Source of the DNA: Chamaecyparis obtusa
Taxonomy: Eukaryota; Streptophyta; Pinopsida; Cupressales; Cupressaceae
NCBI GenBank assembly: GCA_027943335.1
Contig: BSBK01006035.1
Span: forward strand, 226,001 to 290,000
Direction of reading: 5' to 3'
DNA length: 64,000 bases
Below, in pieces: positions 23,045 to 35,586 of this stretch. Position 1 is the first letter of the stretch, and every line of letters begins with the position of its first letter. The notes beneath the pieces were generated by a model. That model did no database searches and was not told the DNA's origin. It saw only the letters and a program-made list of their open reading frames with translations. Position numbers and translations under genes: made by a program.

Positions 23045-24702
23045 CTCAGGATATCCTCTTTGTCTATGAACTACTCCTCTTGTGGGATGAGAATCATGTT
23101 GAGTATTTCGTACAACTTTTGGAGTCTTTGTATCTAATGATTCTTTAGATGCAACATCATGTTGTGGTATAGAAACAAATTGATTTGGTTGTTATTGTTG
23201 ATATTGTTGTTGTAACTTTTTTTGTCCTGGATATTTTTGAGGTTCCTCCACTCACCACTAAAACATTGGATAAATAGATTGTTGATAAAGTGGAGGAATT
23301 TGACCAAAATACTATAGCACATATTGTAGGTATTGCACAAACTATTTTTGTTGTGATTTTTGCATAAATTTTTGTTTCTATGGTACATTATTTGGATACA
23401 CTTGTTGTACTTTTGGTGGCTATTGAACATTTTGTATAACAAGATGATATCCTTGACCCACTTAATAGTGTTGTCTTTGCAACACTTGTCATTGGTTCTT
23501 GCGTTCTTGTTGGTATCCCAAAGGTGTGATTATATCACCAAGATTTGGAGTCTTATGATTTGGTTTGTTTTTTTTTTCTTTACTTGAGATAGCATGTTAA
23601 CTTGCACTTGTGCTTGTTGTGATACATGTGATTTTTGTAATACATTTTCTTTTTGCAATACATGTTATTATTGTGATACATTTTCTTGTTGTGCCACCTT
23701 TAGTGGAATTGGAGAAATATTGATAATACTTTTATTCTTTGGTTCAAATGATGTGCTTGGCATAGTTTTGGTTGTTACATGAGATACATTTGTCATTTGT
23801 ACCATTGATACCCTTGGTATACTTTCAATTGGTCATTTAGATAATGTATTAGTTGAAGTCTTATGTTGCATTGCTGGATATATCAATTACAAAGGGCCAC
23901 TTTATTGTGCATTATTAGTTTCTTATAGATAGGCTATATGTGGCATCCCCAAAGAAAATGAAGATGTATCTTTTGGAACTTCTTGTTGATTTGTTAGAAT
24001 ACATTTCTTGAAATCAAGTCTTAATGTCCTTTTTGGATATTCTTTGGAAGTATTATTAACACCAACTATTCCTTGAGAAAGTGTTGTGTCAAATAAGGGG
24101 TTATTGATTTGTCCAAATATATTCTTTTGAGGAATTTTGATAGTCAATTCCTATCGTGGCCTCTTTTGCATTACCTTTGTGGTTGTTTCATCGAAGGTTT
24201 GTTTCCCCTTTTCTTCATCAAAAATAATTAAAGGTTGAATTTCTTCCAAAATAGGTTGTATTTAGATCTTCCAATAGCAATTGAGGATTTTATTTCTTTA
24301 ATATTTTGAGATATCATTTTGGGTCTTGAGGCATGATGTATTCTGACATTTTTTGAATCATCTCATTTTTAATAGCCTCATCAATTTGTTCCTTTGGTAA
24401 ATCCTTAAGTGAAAGGTGACTTGTTTGTGAGTCTTCAGATTCCAAAGAAGTGTCTAACAAGTTGTCAGGGTCAAACATGAATCCCAAATTATGTATTGGT
24501 TAAATATTTGATGTAGATCCTGATTGAAGGGATCCTTCATGGGGTTGATCAAAATCAAATGGAATATAGTGTTTATCATGAGGTTTTGGTGGAACACTTC
24601 CACATTCTGGTTACATAGGCACAAAGATTGGTTGAAAATTTGGTGGAGGACACCATTGAATCATGTCATAACTTGGTGAATTGTTTGAGGGGTACCCCAT
24701 GT
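23045..24702 (-). pseudogene. F gag amino-terminal extension, decayed
   Basis: A minus-strand frame begins near 24702 (YMGYPSNNSPSYDMIQW) and continues through stops with FDFDQPHEGSLQ, LGFMFDPDNLLDTS and LSLKDLPKEQIDEAI into a Gln/Asn-rich stretch (about 23500-23130) ahead of the gag core. No domain is recognised. A long low-complexity region before gag is unusual and may be a spacer. Confidence 0.45.
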
Positions 24703-26500
24703 ACTATCTTAAATTGGACGCACTTTAATTTATGACCTTTTAGCTCCTCTTTAGTGTGTTTTCATTGCACATCTCTACTTGGAGCACACACTTTCCTTAT
24801 TCTTTCTCTCTCTCCTAAGCAAAATTGAGGTAGGACCTAACACTTCCTCCTTGGTTTCCCTTTCTCTCACTCATAGGTCAAGGTAGGATCTAATTTATAT
24901 GCATCCTCCTCTTTCTAAGCCCAAATTTCTTGAATCTAGCCTTGATTTATCAATCCTCGATACACATTACACCTGGATCCTCTACAACTCTTGAAGCTTG
25001 GGTTACAAACCCAAGACTCTGGCCTCCTGGGGAATAGGTTGACCAAGTCCACCTATTCTAGAATAGGTCAACCAAGTCAACCTAATCCCTGGTGGTTGGA
25101 AAGTGTTGAGCCCAGTCCTATTTCAAAGTTTCATTAATTCTGGCTCACTGCAGTCAACTCCCACGGAGGTAATTTCAGAAACTCACTATAAAAAGGAATC
25201 CAATGCCTCATTTTCCTCATGATGGATGATGATAGAAGCAAGGTAAAAGAACATGTGGACACTCAAATCTGACATAGAGCAATTGCAAGATGAAAGTTAA
25301 GGGTTGAATCTAATTTTTTCATTGCAAAGTGAGGTCTTCATCTACATATATTCAATTCAAGCATTCAAGCATTTCATGACATCATGGAGATGCAAAGGGA
25401 TCATGAAGATGGTTATGGTACTTTATCCTTGGGGTCTTGGTATGATTTCTATGATATGTTTAGATCTGATCTTTGTATCTTCATATTTTTGCACACATTT
25501 ACATTTACAAGCACACTTACATGCTAGGGTTTCACTCATAGAGTAGATTCTTAGTATTTACTAGCTCTTTTACATTCTAGATCTATAATCTAGGGTTCAT
25601 GAGCACTACATACACACATAATATCTTTCCCAATGGCTATTCATGGAGGTAGAAATCACCAAAAATATGGGGGTTGACCCTTTAGAGCCACCCAAACACA
25701 CCAATTTTGTAACACACATGCAGGTTATCAGTTTGGTGATTACAGATCTAGAATCCACTCTCTAAGACATTTCCAAAGAAGTTGGGTCAACTTGGCTATG
25801 GTATCCTAGGAACATAGTGACCTGGTCAACCTATTCCAGAACATGGTGACATGATCGACCTTTTCTTAAAGGTTTTAGATAAACAACATTTTATGGGTTT
25901 TCTATTGTGATCATGGATCTACAGTCAAAAGTTCTATCATAGTCTCAGATCTATGATTTTCAGAGAAAAAATTCATATTCCATTGCTTATTTCGATGCAA
26001 GTACCCAATTATTTGTTTTATTTGTTAGGATATATATGTTTCTGTATCTAAATTGATCTGATTGCATTTACTTGGTTCCTAGACTCATCTTATACTTCTT
26101 GCTTAATCAATTGTTTCAATTTTTGTCATCTTCATTGCATATCTATAATCTAATTACATTGCATGAAAGAGGCCTTGCTAGTATACTTCCTTAATATAAC
26201 TTGGGTTTAGCATTTTCATCCCTTATCACCTTTGGGTTTTTCTAATATAACCTAGGTCATATTGAGAGTTATTCTCAAAATCCCCTCTTTCTCTTGTATT
26301 GAATGGCTTAGGGAGAAAGTGTAAAACTTGATATACCTAGTTTGCATTATTAGAATCATTGATGCCATTTCCCCCCTGAACATTTTGGTGAACCTGATGT
26401 GAAACCTCCTTGTTTGATCTTGGTAGTTAGATCTTTCTTTTACATGCATTACATTTATGAATATAAAAATTAAAAAAAACAATCTTGCTTTGATTGCATT
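24703..26500. other. Unassigned junction between elements F and A
   Basis: No coding sequence is recognised. Two similar phrases on the + strand (taggtcaaccaagtcaacct near 25070 and its relatives near 25030 and 25790-25860) recur, as does gaggtaggacctaac/caaggtaggatctaa (24828, 24882). It probably contains the leader or LTR of A, but no matching repeat exists in the window. Confidence 0.35.
25187..25196 (+). promoter_or_regulatory. TATA box candidate
   Basis: TATAAAAAGG in a + context about 1.3 kb ahead of the A coding remains. It could be the LTR promoter of element A. No second LTR copy is present to confirm it. Confidence 0.3.
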
Positions 26501-27484
26501 TCATTTCATTATAAATAGCTTGTTCTACTTTCAAGACGTATGATTTCTTTTATGAGTACTTTGATGATGCATTTGTTAGTGAACCTCATGAGGTGTCTTA
26601 GAATAGTGAATTTTTGTATGTAATGAATGAGATCTTAATTGAATCCATTCCACCATCATCTTCCTCTACATCTCTCCAAAATAACCTCTATGATAGTTTT
26701 TTATCATGACTTCCTTTGTGTGAGACTGTTTGTAATGTTGGGCCTGTTAAAACTAGTTCTATTTTCTAAGCCACTTATAAATCTCAAGGGACTTCCTCCT
26801 CAACAATCACTCATTACTCTTAAGGATTGTCCTCAAAACAATGAGCCTCTTATAGTTCTTAAAGTAAAACTTGATTATACTTCGGTTGCACATACCTATC
26901 AAACATAGAATAATCCTCAACCCACTATTCCAATTGTTTCTACTTCTCTTCCTCCTTCTCAACCAGTGCTTCCCCAAGCACCTCATTTGCCTAGTCCTCT
27001 AGGATTGAGTATAATCTTGTTGAGTAGTTACATGCTACTCCTGCTAAGATCTCCTTGTGGGAACTTCTTCAAAATTCTCCCACTTATCACGAGGCTTTGC
27101 AAAAGGATTTGTCTACCCTTCATGTCCCACCTCCTAATCAAGACAACATCAAGTCCTTTTTGGAGTGTATGAATGTTGTATCTACTCCTCAAATTGTTTT
27201 TACTCAAGAATATTTTCCTCCCAAGGAATTTTAAAACCAATATGATGCTCTTATGGTTGTTGTTCTCATTAATGTGAATCTTATTCGTAGAACTTTGATT
27301 GATAATGGATCAGGTTTGAATGTGTGTAGATTAGATATGCTGAAAGCTATTAAATTTGATATGTCCATGATTAAACCTAATAAAATTCATATTTGTGGCT
27401 TTGATAACATTTCTAAGAAGACTTTGGGAATCATAACTTTACCTATTAAATTTGGTTTAGTCATCCTAGATACCCTGATTGTCA
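26500..27484 (+). pseudogene. Element A: gag end and protease, first part
   Basis: The + strand carries a decayed Tat-type gag/protease junction: YNLVE*LHATPAKISLWELLQ (about 27010-27080), then FTQEYFPPKEF, then the protease with LIDNGSGLNVCRLDML (about 27290-27340) and GFDNISKKTLGIITLPIKFG. The active site reads DNGSG where C and F have DGGA. The protein stops in mid-domain at DTLIVM, where insertion B begins. The rest of this protease resumes at 33868. Confidence 0.75.
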
Positions 27485-28927
27485 TGCCCATCAAAATTCA
27501 GTCTAAATCACACCAATTTTTTTTAAAAAAAGGAATAATTAGGTCTAATTTAATGTTGTGGGTTAATAGGTGTTTCTGACAATAGTTTCAAAAAGACTTT
27601 AAAGCATAAGTCCTTTACCAACGTTGGTTTCCAAAGGGATACTCGATGATAAGTATTCAATTAAGGCGGTGAAGTTGTAACCGAGTTTCGAAGGGGTTAG
27701 GATGAACAATTCTCGATAAGCATTTGATGATGTCAACAAGGCCTATCCAAGGATTCCTAATAGGTTAAAAAATCACTATTTGTGTTATTAGAGTGACCCT
27801 TAGCAAAGAATTAACTAAAATTAAACTATTCACGATTAGGTCACCCTTCTAGCTACAACTAGATTACAATCTAGGAAGGTCTAATTTTCATAATTTATTT
27901 TATTAATGATACCAAGAGGGTTTCAAAATTAAGAGGTTTCATTAATTGAATTTAACGAACGTTTCATTGATTTAATATCCACATAGATGATTTAGAGTAT
28001 AAGAACATTGCCTCGAATATTCTTTAAATAATGTTCTTATTAATATTGGTCATCGATTGCAATATGCATAAGCTAATACCAAATTTATTTATTAAAATTA
28101 TAAAGATAATTTATATTGAACCAAAACATGTTAAGTTATAATATTCTAAATTAAATAACCAATTGAATGACGATTATAATTAAATGAGACATATATTAAT
28201 AAACTAATTATAACATATCAATTACTTAAACTACATACTAATCTCCCCTAAAACCTAGCTAAACACCTACTAAATCCCTTAAACACCCTACCTACCATCT
28301 ACCCCTTCTCTAGGCCAAGCACCCTATTCCCCCTTGACCCACATGTCAAGTGGGAGGGGACCACAACTCAAGCAAGGCTAAGGGTGCACAAATTAAGGGA
28401 AAGGAGAATAAAAGAAGAAGTTGCATAAGAAAAGGAAGTTAGGAGGGGCCCACCAAAACTCCTATCAAAAATTTAAGACAACCAAAAAGCCTGCGCAAGT
28501 TTCTAAGGGGTGGAGGAAGAATGAAGTCATGGGGGTTTGGGCCTCACCCCATACAAATCCCAAGACAAGGACACCCTGCTAAGAAGCCAGCGCACTTTCC
28601 TTGGTGTGGAGTGTTGAGGTGACATGGGAGTATGGGAATTTGGGTCCCTCTCCATCCAACCACATCTCCCTAAGGAAAACTCACGCAGGAGCTAGGAATA
28701 AAAAAATATGTCAAATAAACTTTATGAAATATGCAGTCTAGTCAAGTACATAGGATGGAAGTGCAAGGCCAATGAACAACAAGGGTATTAATTGCTAAGT
28801 CAGGCCTTTCCAACTCCTGCGCCACATTTTGAGAGGATATTGACAATGTCAGGGAAATAATAAATTTATTATTATTTTATTAGTTTTGAATATAAGTTGG
28901 CAGATTTTTAGAAAGTAATAATGACTG

Positions 28928-28994
28928 TGGCAATGGAATTTGTATGAGAAATTTTCCCATACAAATTCCAGAGACCTGTAGGTCTCCATTGCCA
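28928..28994. repeat. Branched inverted repeat
   Basis: The outer arms tggcaatgga (28928-28937) and tccattgcca (28985-28994) are perfect. Inside are a 12-bp hairpin, ggaatttgtatg (28935-28946) with catacaaattcc (28958-28969), and a 7-bp hairpin, gagacct (28971-28977) with aggtctc (28980-28986). Confidence 0.75.
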
Positions 28995-29993
28995 ATTTTT
29001 TTTTGTTTTTCTTATAACTTGTTTGTGTTTGCAATATAGTTAAACTTACACACTTAATTCTATTTTCTGATTTTGGTTTGTTATAGAGAGGAAGTTGATT
29101 TCTTTCCTAACATTATTATTTCCAATAGAATACTTTGATGCTATACATATTCAATCCATGTTTACACACTAAACTAATGGTTTCTCAACTAAATTAACAT
29201 GACTAGTTTACAATTTTACTTGCATGGATAAAAGGTGGAAATTAGAGATTGATTTTTCACTTGAATCAAATACATCTACATACGTTGATCCTAAAACAAG
29301 GTTGATAATATTATGAAAACTCTCTTTTCATTCCAATAGCCTTCTCTTTTGCAATACATTTTAAATACCATTTAGCAATGAAGGAAAACTATTCTACCCT
29401 TTCATCATAAGTGATTAATTCCAATATCATGCAATGAAACAATTTTATCTTTTTCACAATAACAAAGTATTCATTAACAAGAGCAGGTTGATAACCTTCC
29501 AACAATTTGATAATGAAAGAAATTCTTAAACACAATACAACTCTTTCAAGCTCATCAACACCTATTACAATACATGACTTGCAGAGTTATCTCCAATACA
29601 AACACAATAACAATAGCATTGTGCTCAAGAGGATTCCATATTTCCTTACAAAAACAATAATCACAAAACAAAAGTATTACAACTCAAATGTGAGTACATC
29701 TTCAAATCCTTCAAGAGTCCTAACTTCGCCAAGAAGGCTTCAATGCTCCAATTTCCTGCAATAAAACCATTTTCAAGGAAGGCCATGGGAGCTCACCTCC
29801 CAGCCTAGGCCTCTAAGAGGCCACCCCCGAGCTAGGGGAAACCACAAAGAATGGGGCACATTCAAACACTCACACAAAACATACTTACATTCCACAAAAA
29901 CCCAAATTTCCTCAAGGATAAAACATAGGATCTAACCTGATCCTTTAATGGGGTGAGGGTGGGCAACCCATGGAGAATCCAATGCCAAAATAA

Positions 29994-30055
29994 GGCCACA
30001 CATGGACCACAATAAACAATATCAAGGGCCACACATGGACCACAATATCAATGTA
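29994..30055. repeat. 33-nt tandem duplication
   Basis: The phrase ggccacacatggaccacaat occurs at 29994 and 30027. Confidence 0.8.
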
Positions 30056-32739
30056 TCTCATATCAATGGCACACAAGGCCAAATCCCTCCTTATGCCCCC
30101 CAAAAATGCCCCTTGGGCTAAAAATGCAAAGGCTACTTGGGGACAACACACCCAAGCTCATCCTTCCCCACACATGGAGGAGACTCTGCACATGGAGTTG
30201 CCTCCATCCCCACACCCCCTCTTGGTTGCTCTTCCCTCCCAAGGGTGATTGAGCCAAGAGTAAACAACCCAAAATCATATCACAAAAGAAAACACAAATA
30301 CCATTTCATGCTCTCACCATGACCAACCATGGGGAGCTAAAACACTTAACAAATTACTACAACTACAAGATTCTACTACAACAAAGAGTGAGATGAAGAG
30401 CAAGATCCTCCAACCTATGATCCAATGTAAAAAATGGTGAAGTTTTGTGCCTTTTCCTTCTTCTATCCCCAACTTTTTCCTTCTCCAAGTTTAGTGGTCT
30501 CTAAAGGTAGAGAGTGGGTGAACAAACTCATTGTTTCCCCAACTCCCCTCTAAAATGGCCTCCAACTCAATCCCCCAAAATCCTAGGAAGATGGTGTTGG
30601 GTAAAACTGTGTTTCAAATTAACTTAAGATTTGGTCTTGCTTTGGACGTTCAGTTTACTCCTATTGAATGTCAATCCGAGGTCATAGACTGTTGAAAGAT
30701 ATTGGGGCAATTTACTGAAGGGATGAAGATAACGACTTAAGTGGGGATGAGATGCAATTTAAAGAAAATATCTAAATTAGAATTATACAAATCAAATGTA
30801 TATGAATGAATACTACATGTAAAACCACACATCAAATGAAAGCATGATCTATATGTAATGAAGGTTTTATTCTAAGCAAACATTACTAATCTCATCTATA
30901 ATTAAATAATCACACATCTATTTTAATCATTTAAATTCCTTAAGGGATATAATCAAATACTAACACTAACTCAGGAATCGAGACTTCAGTAATGTAGAAT
31001 GAAAAGTGATAAGAATTGGTTTGCGGTAGGAACTCTTGTGAAACAGAGTAATTTACGACAGGAGGTAGGAAGAGTTGCAACAGGAGCTCGGTAGTTATGT
31101 GAGGTGGAGTAAGAATTCACGACAAGAAATTATTTGGTATGTAATGTGGCTAAGGATTTATTATGGAATTATGGTAATCGAGAATGGTGTACGAATGATA
31201 ATGATGTACACTATAATGAATGAATGGAACAGAGTAAGGAGATAATAAACAATGAAGTCCCGCGTTTAAACCTTAATAAAAAAAGTAATGATATGATTTC
31301 ATACACACAACAGTCACACTAATTAATATTCACACATTCAGAATTTAATGGAAGAAATTATACAGCAACTATAAAGTAAACATCTAAAACTAGATTGATC
31401 TCACCAAGTTTCCCGAGAGGGGGCCCTTCCTCTGGTTCGCGTGGTGAGAACTAAATTAACACATGCTGCTACAGAGATTCCACATTTCCAATGCCAAAAA
31501 CTCAGAGAGATAATTTTAACAGAGCTTTTATATATCACACATCCACACACACACTGTCTTTGTGATTTTAACACTTGCTTATATAGGTTCAGAATATCTA
31601 ACTTACTAATATCTAAACTATAATGGCCGAAGGCCTTCATCCTAAACATAGATAGATCCAGATTTCATTTGGTTACAAAACAACTTGGCCAAAATAACAT
31701 AAGACCATAAATTGATCTATTCAAACATTTAAAACTGATTGCCCAAAATAACATAGCAAAACGACAGCCTTTGAACTACTTCTCCAACTAGGTGGCTAGC
31801 TCCATATCCACTCATGCATTTTTAGTTCCTGTAACAGAACAAACCACGATGTATCATTATTTCAAGAAATATTTCATACCTTAAAACTTTATTAAATGCA
31901 TTATATTCTTGAATGATTAATGGCATAATAGGAATTAAGATAGGCTTAAAGCAAGGCAAGAATGTAAAAAGAATGTACAAAAAAAAAGCACATTTGCACA
32001 CCCATCAGATGGAACCCCATGCCATTGGTTGGTCTTCCCAAAGTCTTACACAACCCCTTACACCCAAAAAGGTGTTCCATGGAAGTGGAAACCTAAAATT
32101 GGTCCAAAATGAAGAAAGGACAATCTTGGACCACATTCAAAGTTGCATTTTCGCTCAAATTCAAAAAGGCACTTTTGAAGGGGTCAAAAAGTCAATATTG
32201 GGCTCCTAACCTGCTAAAAATACCCCTAACCCATGGGCAAATGGAATGGGCTACCTCAAAATGCATGAAACTACCCCCTAGGGTCCCATTTAACCCTCCA
32301 AAAACCATGGTTAAGTGTATGCACGGAAAAGTAAGATGTGACTTCACTTTGGGGTCCTATGACAAGTGGATGCACTTGGATTTTCCCCCAAAGAAGCTTC
32401 TAGAACTTGCACTCACACTCCAACCACATGACATACCTTAGTTAATATATACTCTAGTGTCAAGTGACACTCACATAATTAACATCACAATTAAGGTATG
32501 TCCACAATATTACAACACTTAACATTCCTACACATACATTCACATTATGGTTACAAATAAAACACTTCACAACGAGGCCCTAGTCTCTTCAATAGACGGG
32601 GCCTTGGCTTTACTATTAGCACATGCATTCAATGTGGTTTCCCCGCACATTTCCATGGTCCTTCCACCTGCAAAACCTCAATGCCGCATTAGTAATTCAA
32701 GGAAGAAAACCATCACATATAAACATATAAGATGTAATA

Positions 32740-33250
32740 TCCACACATTATTCATAGCTCAATTGCATACATGAAATCACACAACAGGTAATGTTCTCAC
32801 ACAATTCAATTGAACATTCAATCACATAGAATGAGACGTCATAATTCAATTGTCTGCATGTAATCATATAGAATTCAATAATCACATCAAATAAATTCAA
32901 TTTGCATAACTCAATTCATACTTCAATTGCATATATAATTCATAATTTAATTTGCATACATGATTCATAATTCAATTGCATTCCTATAATTCATAATTCG
33001 AATGCATACATACAATCACTTTCACATAATTCCTAATTCCAATGCATACTTCTAATCACTTTCACATAATCCATAATTCAAATGCATACATACAATCACT
33101 TTCACATAAGTCATAATTCAACTGCGTAGATAGAATCACCTACAACACAATGTTCACATATAAATCATAATTCAATCACATGCTTGTAATCATATAGAAT
33201 ACAATAATTATATCAATCTTAATTCAATCATCTATAACATACATACAACT
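32740..33250. repeat. AT-rich degenerate minisatellite
   Basis: Many diverged copies of a unit around ttcataattcaaatgcatac. Between about 32990 and 33130 three clearer copies with a period near 50 share acaatcactttcacataat. Confidence 0.65.
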
Positions 33251-33867
33251 TATCATGAAACATTCAATTCTTCACTAAAGTAAGCATGTAGCATATTGCA
33301 TATCTAATTTAGTTGCAATTAAATGTCATCATGACACTACTAAACTTCTCCTAAGTATTTAACATTTTGATTCATAATAAAAATCTCTTCATATCATAAT
33401 CGAATCAAATCTCCATTTTCCTAGTTACTTACGTAAGCGTATAAAATCCATCACTTCATCCCAACATTCATAAATCAAAATAACCATAATTTAGAATTCA
33501 TATTTATATCATAAAATAGTCATCAATAATTCATCGCCTAACATTTAACCCGAAATGAAATACACACCTCAACCTAATTCATTTCTTGATTTTCATTTTC
33601 CTAACAACTTATAACAACATAAATTCTTTAATTGCACACCTCTGTATTTATCTAATTATCATAATGTTAGTCATAATGTATCATAAGGTCAACATTGTGC
33701 ATATAGAAAGCATCATAAAATGCAATGCATTCTCATCTACCGTAAACAAATCTTTGTCAAAAGAGTAAAATCTACTAACTAATCAGGACATTAAGCCAAT
33801 CACTAGGGCTACCATAATGATACCGAAAAGCTATGGCTGGTCTAGGGTGAGGCCTCACACTGATCCA

Positions 33868-34018
33868 TGTGATGTCTAGACCCCTCAATTACAAAATTCT
33901 TCTACGAAGACCTTGGTTGTATAAAATTCATGCTATTCCCTCCATGCTTCATCGTAAAGTTAAATTCATTTTCAACAATGCGATATACACTCTTCATGTT
34001 GATGATAAGCCTAACAGT
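33868..34018 (+). pseudogene. Element A: protease, second part
   Basis: The frame reads VMSRPLNYKILLRRPWLYKI, then HAIPSMLHRKVKF and YTLHVDD, the conserved second half of a Tat-type protease and its tail. It continues the domain broken at 27484 and is itself broken at 34018 by element C, whose target copy is ACAGT. Confidence 0.75.
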
Positions 34019-34210
34019 TGTAATACCCCAAAAATGGGTTATAGGTTCATTAACCTCCTACATCTTCAATTCGAATGAAATCGACATTGAAGTCCTAACC
34101 TAAGGCACATCTGCACATTATCGAAATCCTAATTGATTTTATCATAAATTTTGCATCAGGGAATATTCCTAGCAATATTCCTATTTATTCTAATTATCTT
34201 TAATTTAATT

Positions 34211-34775
34211 ATTATTTGGCGATGAATCCTATTTATCCTAAAGTTTGATTAATTGAATATTCTGAATATTTAATTAATTAGATTAATACTGCCACTTAAT
34301 TATTTAATTAGATTTAATTCTATTTATTCCTAATTAATATTATTTTATTTGACAATAAATTAAATTTGCTCAAAATAATCAGTTGAATTCTTATTTAATT
34401 GATTAAATTAAATTGTTAAATTTAATATTATAATTTTGGAATAAAATTTGATTAAAATAATTGATTAACCCATAAATCAATTATTTTAAATATTATTTGG
34501 TGAGAAATCATATTTATCCTAAAGTTGATTAATTGAATATGATGAATATTTAATTAATTAATTTAATTCTGCCACTTAATTATTTAATTAGATTTAATTC
34601 TATTTATTCCTAATTATATTATTTAATTTTAACAATAAATCAAATCTCCTACGAATAATTGATTAAATATTTATTTAATTGATTAAATCCAAGTTATCAA
34701 TATTTAATAATATAGTTTTGAATAAAAGTTTGATTAAAATAATTAATTAACCCACAAATCAGTTATTTTTAAATT
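34211..34775. repeat. 281-nt tandem duplication inside C 5' LTR
   Basis: Two copies of a very AT-rich unit start at 34211 and 34492 (attatttggcgatgaatcc and attatttggtgagaaatc). The same duplication with the same period is in the 3' LTR (48012 and 48293), so it predates this insertion. Confidence 0.8.
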
Positions 34776-35085
34776 TAAAATAAGTTAAGTTGAAGATAAA
34801 TCACTTTATTTATTTAATTAATTCATGATTATTTGTGCACATTCAAAGAGCAGTTAAACTTTAAATCAGAAAATCAATTCAAATTGTTATCTTTTCGAAA
34901 CTCAACATCTATTTTGAGTTCAAAGTTGATTTAAACTTCTAATTTGAGTTAAAAAGTTGTTCTTGCATGATTTTGCATGATTTTATGAGTTATCTATTTC
35001 TAATTTCTTGTTAACTCAAAAATCAACATGAGTTCATCAAGAGTGATTTATGACTTTTTCCATGCACCCTCAAGCCCTGGATTTC

Positions 35086-35093
35086 TATAAAAT
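35086..35093 (+). promoter_or_regulatory. TATA box of C 5' LTR
   Basis: TATAAAAT in the context ttctataaaatcaagg, about 480 bases before the LTR end. Conserved in the 3' LTR at 48846-48853. Confidence 0.6.
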
Positions 35094-35568
35094 CAAGGCT
35101 CGGCTCTTTACAAATCATCCACAGAATTTGCATACTTACTCTGGCGAATTGACATCAAAGGAATCATCAAGCTTCTTGCGAATCAACGTTTTGTGAGATC
35201 AATCTTGTTTTCAATTCATTCTAGTTTCATATTTCATATCATTGTTAGCTTAATTTGCATATCATTTCAATCCATTTAGATTAATTTATTATCAGTTTTT
35301 CTCACCTTATTGCATCAAAAATTAAAAAAAAGAAGATTAATTTGCATTCATATTTTATTGCTTTCATCATTTAAATCCTTCATTTAGGTGTTGCATTGTC
35401 ACTGATCTTGGTCTAATATGAGAATACCATACTCGCACCTACTAGAAGGCAGTAAATCGCCTGGTTAGCTATATTGTTCTTATTTGCATATTTTGATTTT
35501 TGCTAACCTCTAATATTTTACAGAAGTGTTGTGTCTATAGCTAGGTACAAAATTCACACACACATTTC

Positions 35569-35586
35569 TGGTGCCCACCGTGGGGC
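35569..35586 (+). promoter_or_regulatory. C primer-binding site, tRNA-Lys type
   Basis: TGGTGCCCACCGTGGGGC starts 4 bases after the LTR. It matches the complement of the 3' end of plant tRNA-Lys(CUU) (GCCCCACGGTGGGCGCCA) at all but one position. The tRNA match is from memory of that sequence. Confidence 0.75.

Larger units (their letters stand above)
17500..24702 (-). mobile_element. F: Tat-type Ty3/gypsy element with RT deleted
   Basis: Minus-strand order from the right: gag amino part (24702-23045), gag core (23044-22411), zinc knuckle (about 22000), protease (21430-20774), G-patch-like block (about 20640-20480), archaeal-like RNase H (about 19500-19260), integrase (about 18760-17893), and a spacer with gtgaaaacctggcaaa-like repeats (17640-17500). 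This is the Tat order, and the sequence is related to element C. RT and most of the first RNase H are missing at a junction near 19725-19795. Stops and frameshifts are everywhere. No LTRs, primer site or target duplication could be identified, so the ends are uncertain. Confidence 0.8.
27485..33867. mobile_element. B: unclassified 6.4-kb insertion in element A protease
   Basis: Bounded by the two halves of the A protease. The inserted sequence starts TGCCCATC and ends GATCCA, and is flanked by tgtca (27480-27484) and tgtga (33868-33872), a 5-bp duplication with one mismatch. TG...CA ends and a 5-bp duplication suggest an LTR-type integration, but I find no pair of long terminal repeats and no transposon protein inside. 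It contains a branched inverted repeat near 28928-28994, a 33-base duplication near 29994 and AT-rich minisatellites at 32740-33250. It may be a large non-autonomous element whose LTRs have diverged, or a composite. Confidence 0.5.
34019..35564 (+). repeat. C 5' LTR
   Basis: 1546 bases, starting TGTAATACCCC and ending in acacacaca, nearly identical to 47820-49323. A TATAAAAT box is at 35086-35093. The 5' copy has about 42 extra bases near 34935-34976 which the 3' copy lacks. Confidence 0.95.

Noticed and set aside
26380..26410. TTGGTGAACCTGATG as a primer site for element A
   Set aside because: It does not match a tRNA 3' end I can name, and no LTR end lies next to it.
31399..31449. tctcacca/tggtgaga inverted repeat with GGTTCG, tRNA-like at first sight
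   Set aside because: Only the 8-bp outer stem pairs. There is no anticodon stem, D-loop or T-loop pattern.
33848..33860. gtgaggcctcac palindrome near the right end of B as a transposon end
   Set aside because: A 12-base palindrome alone is weak, with no counterpart at the left end.
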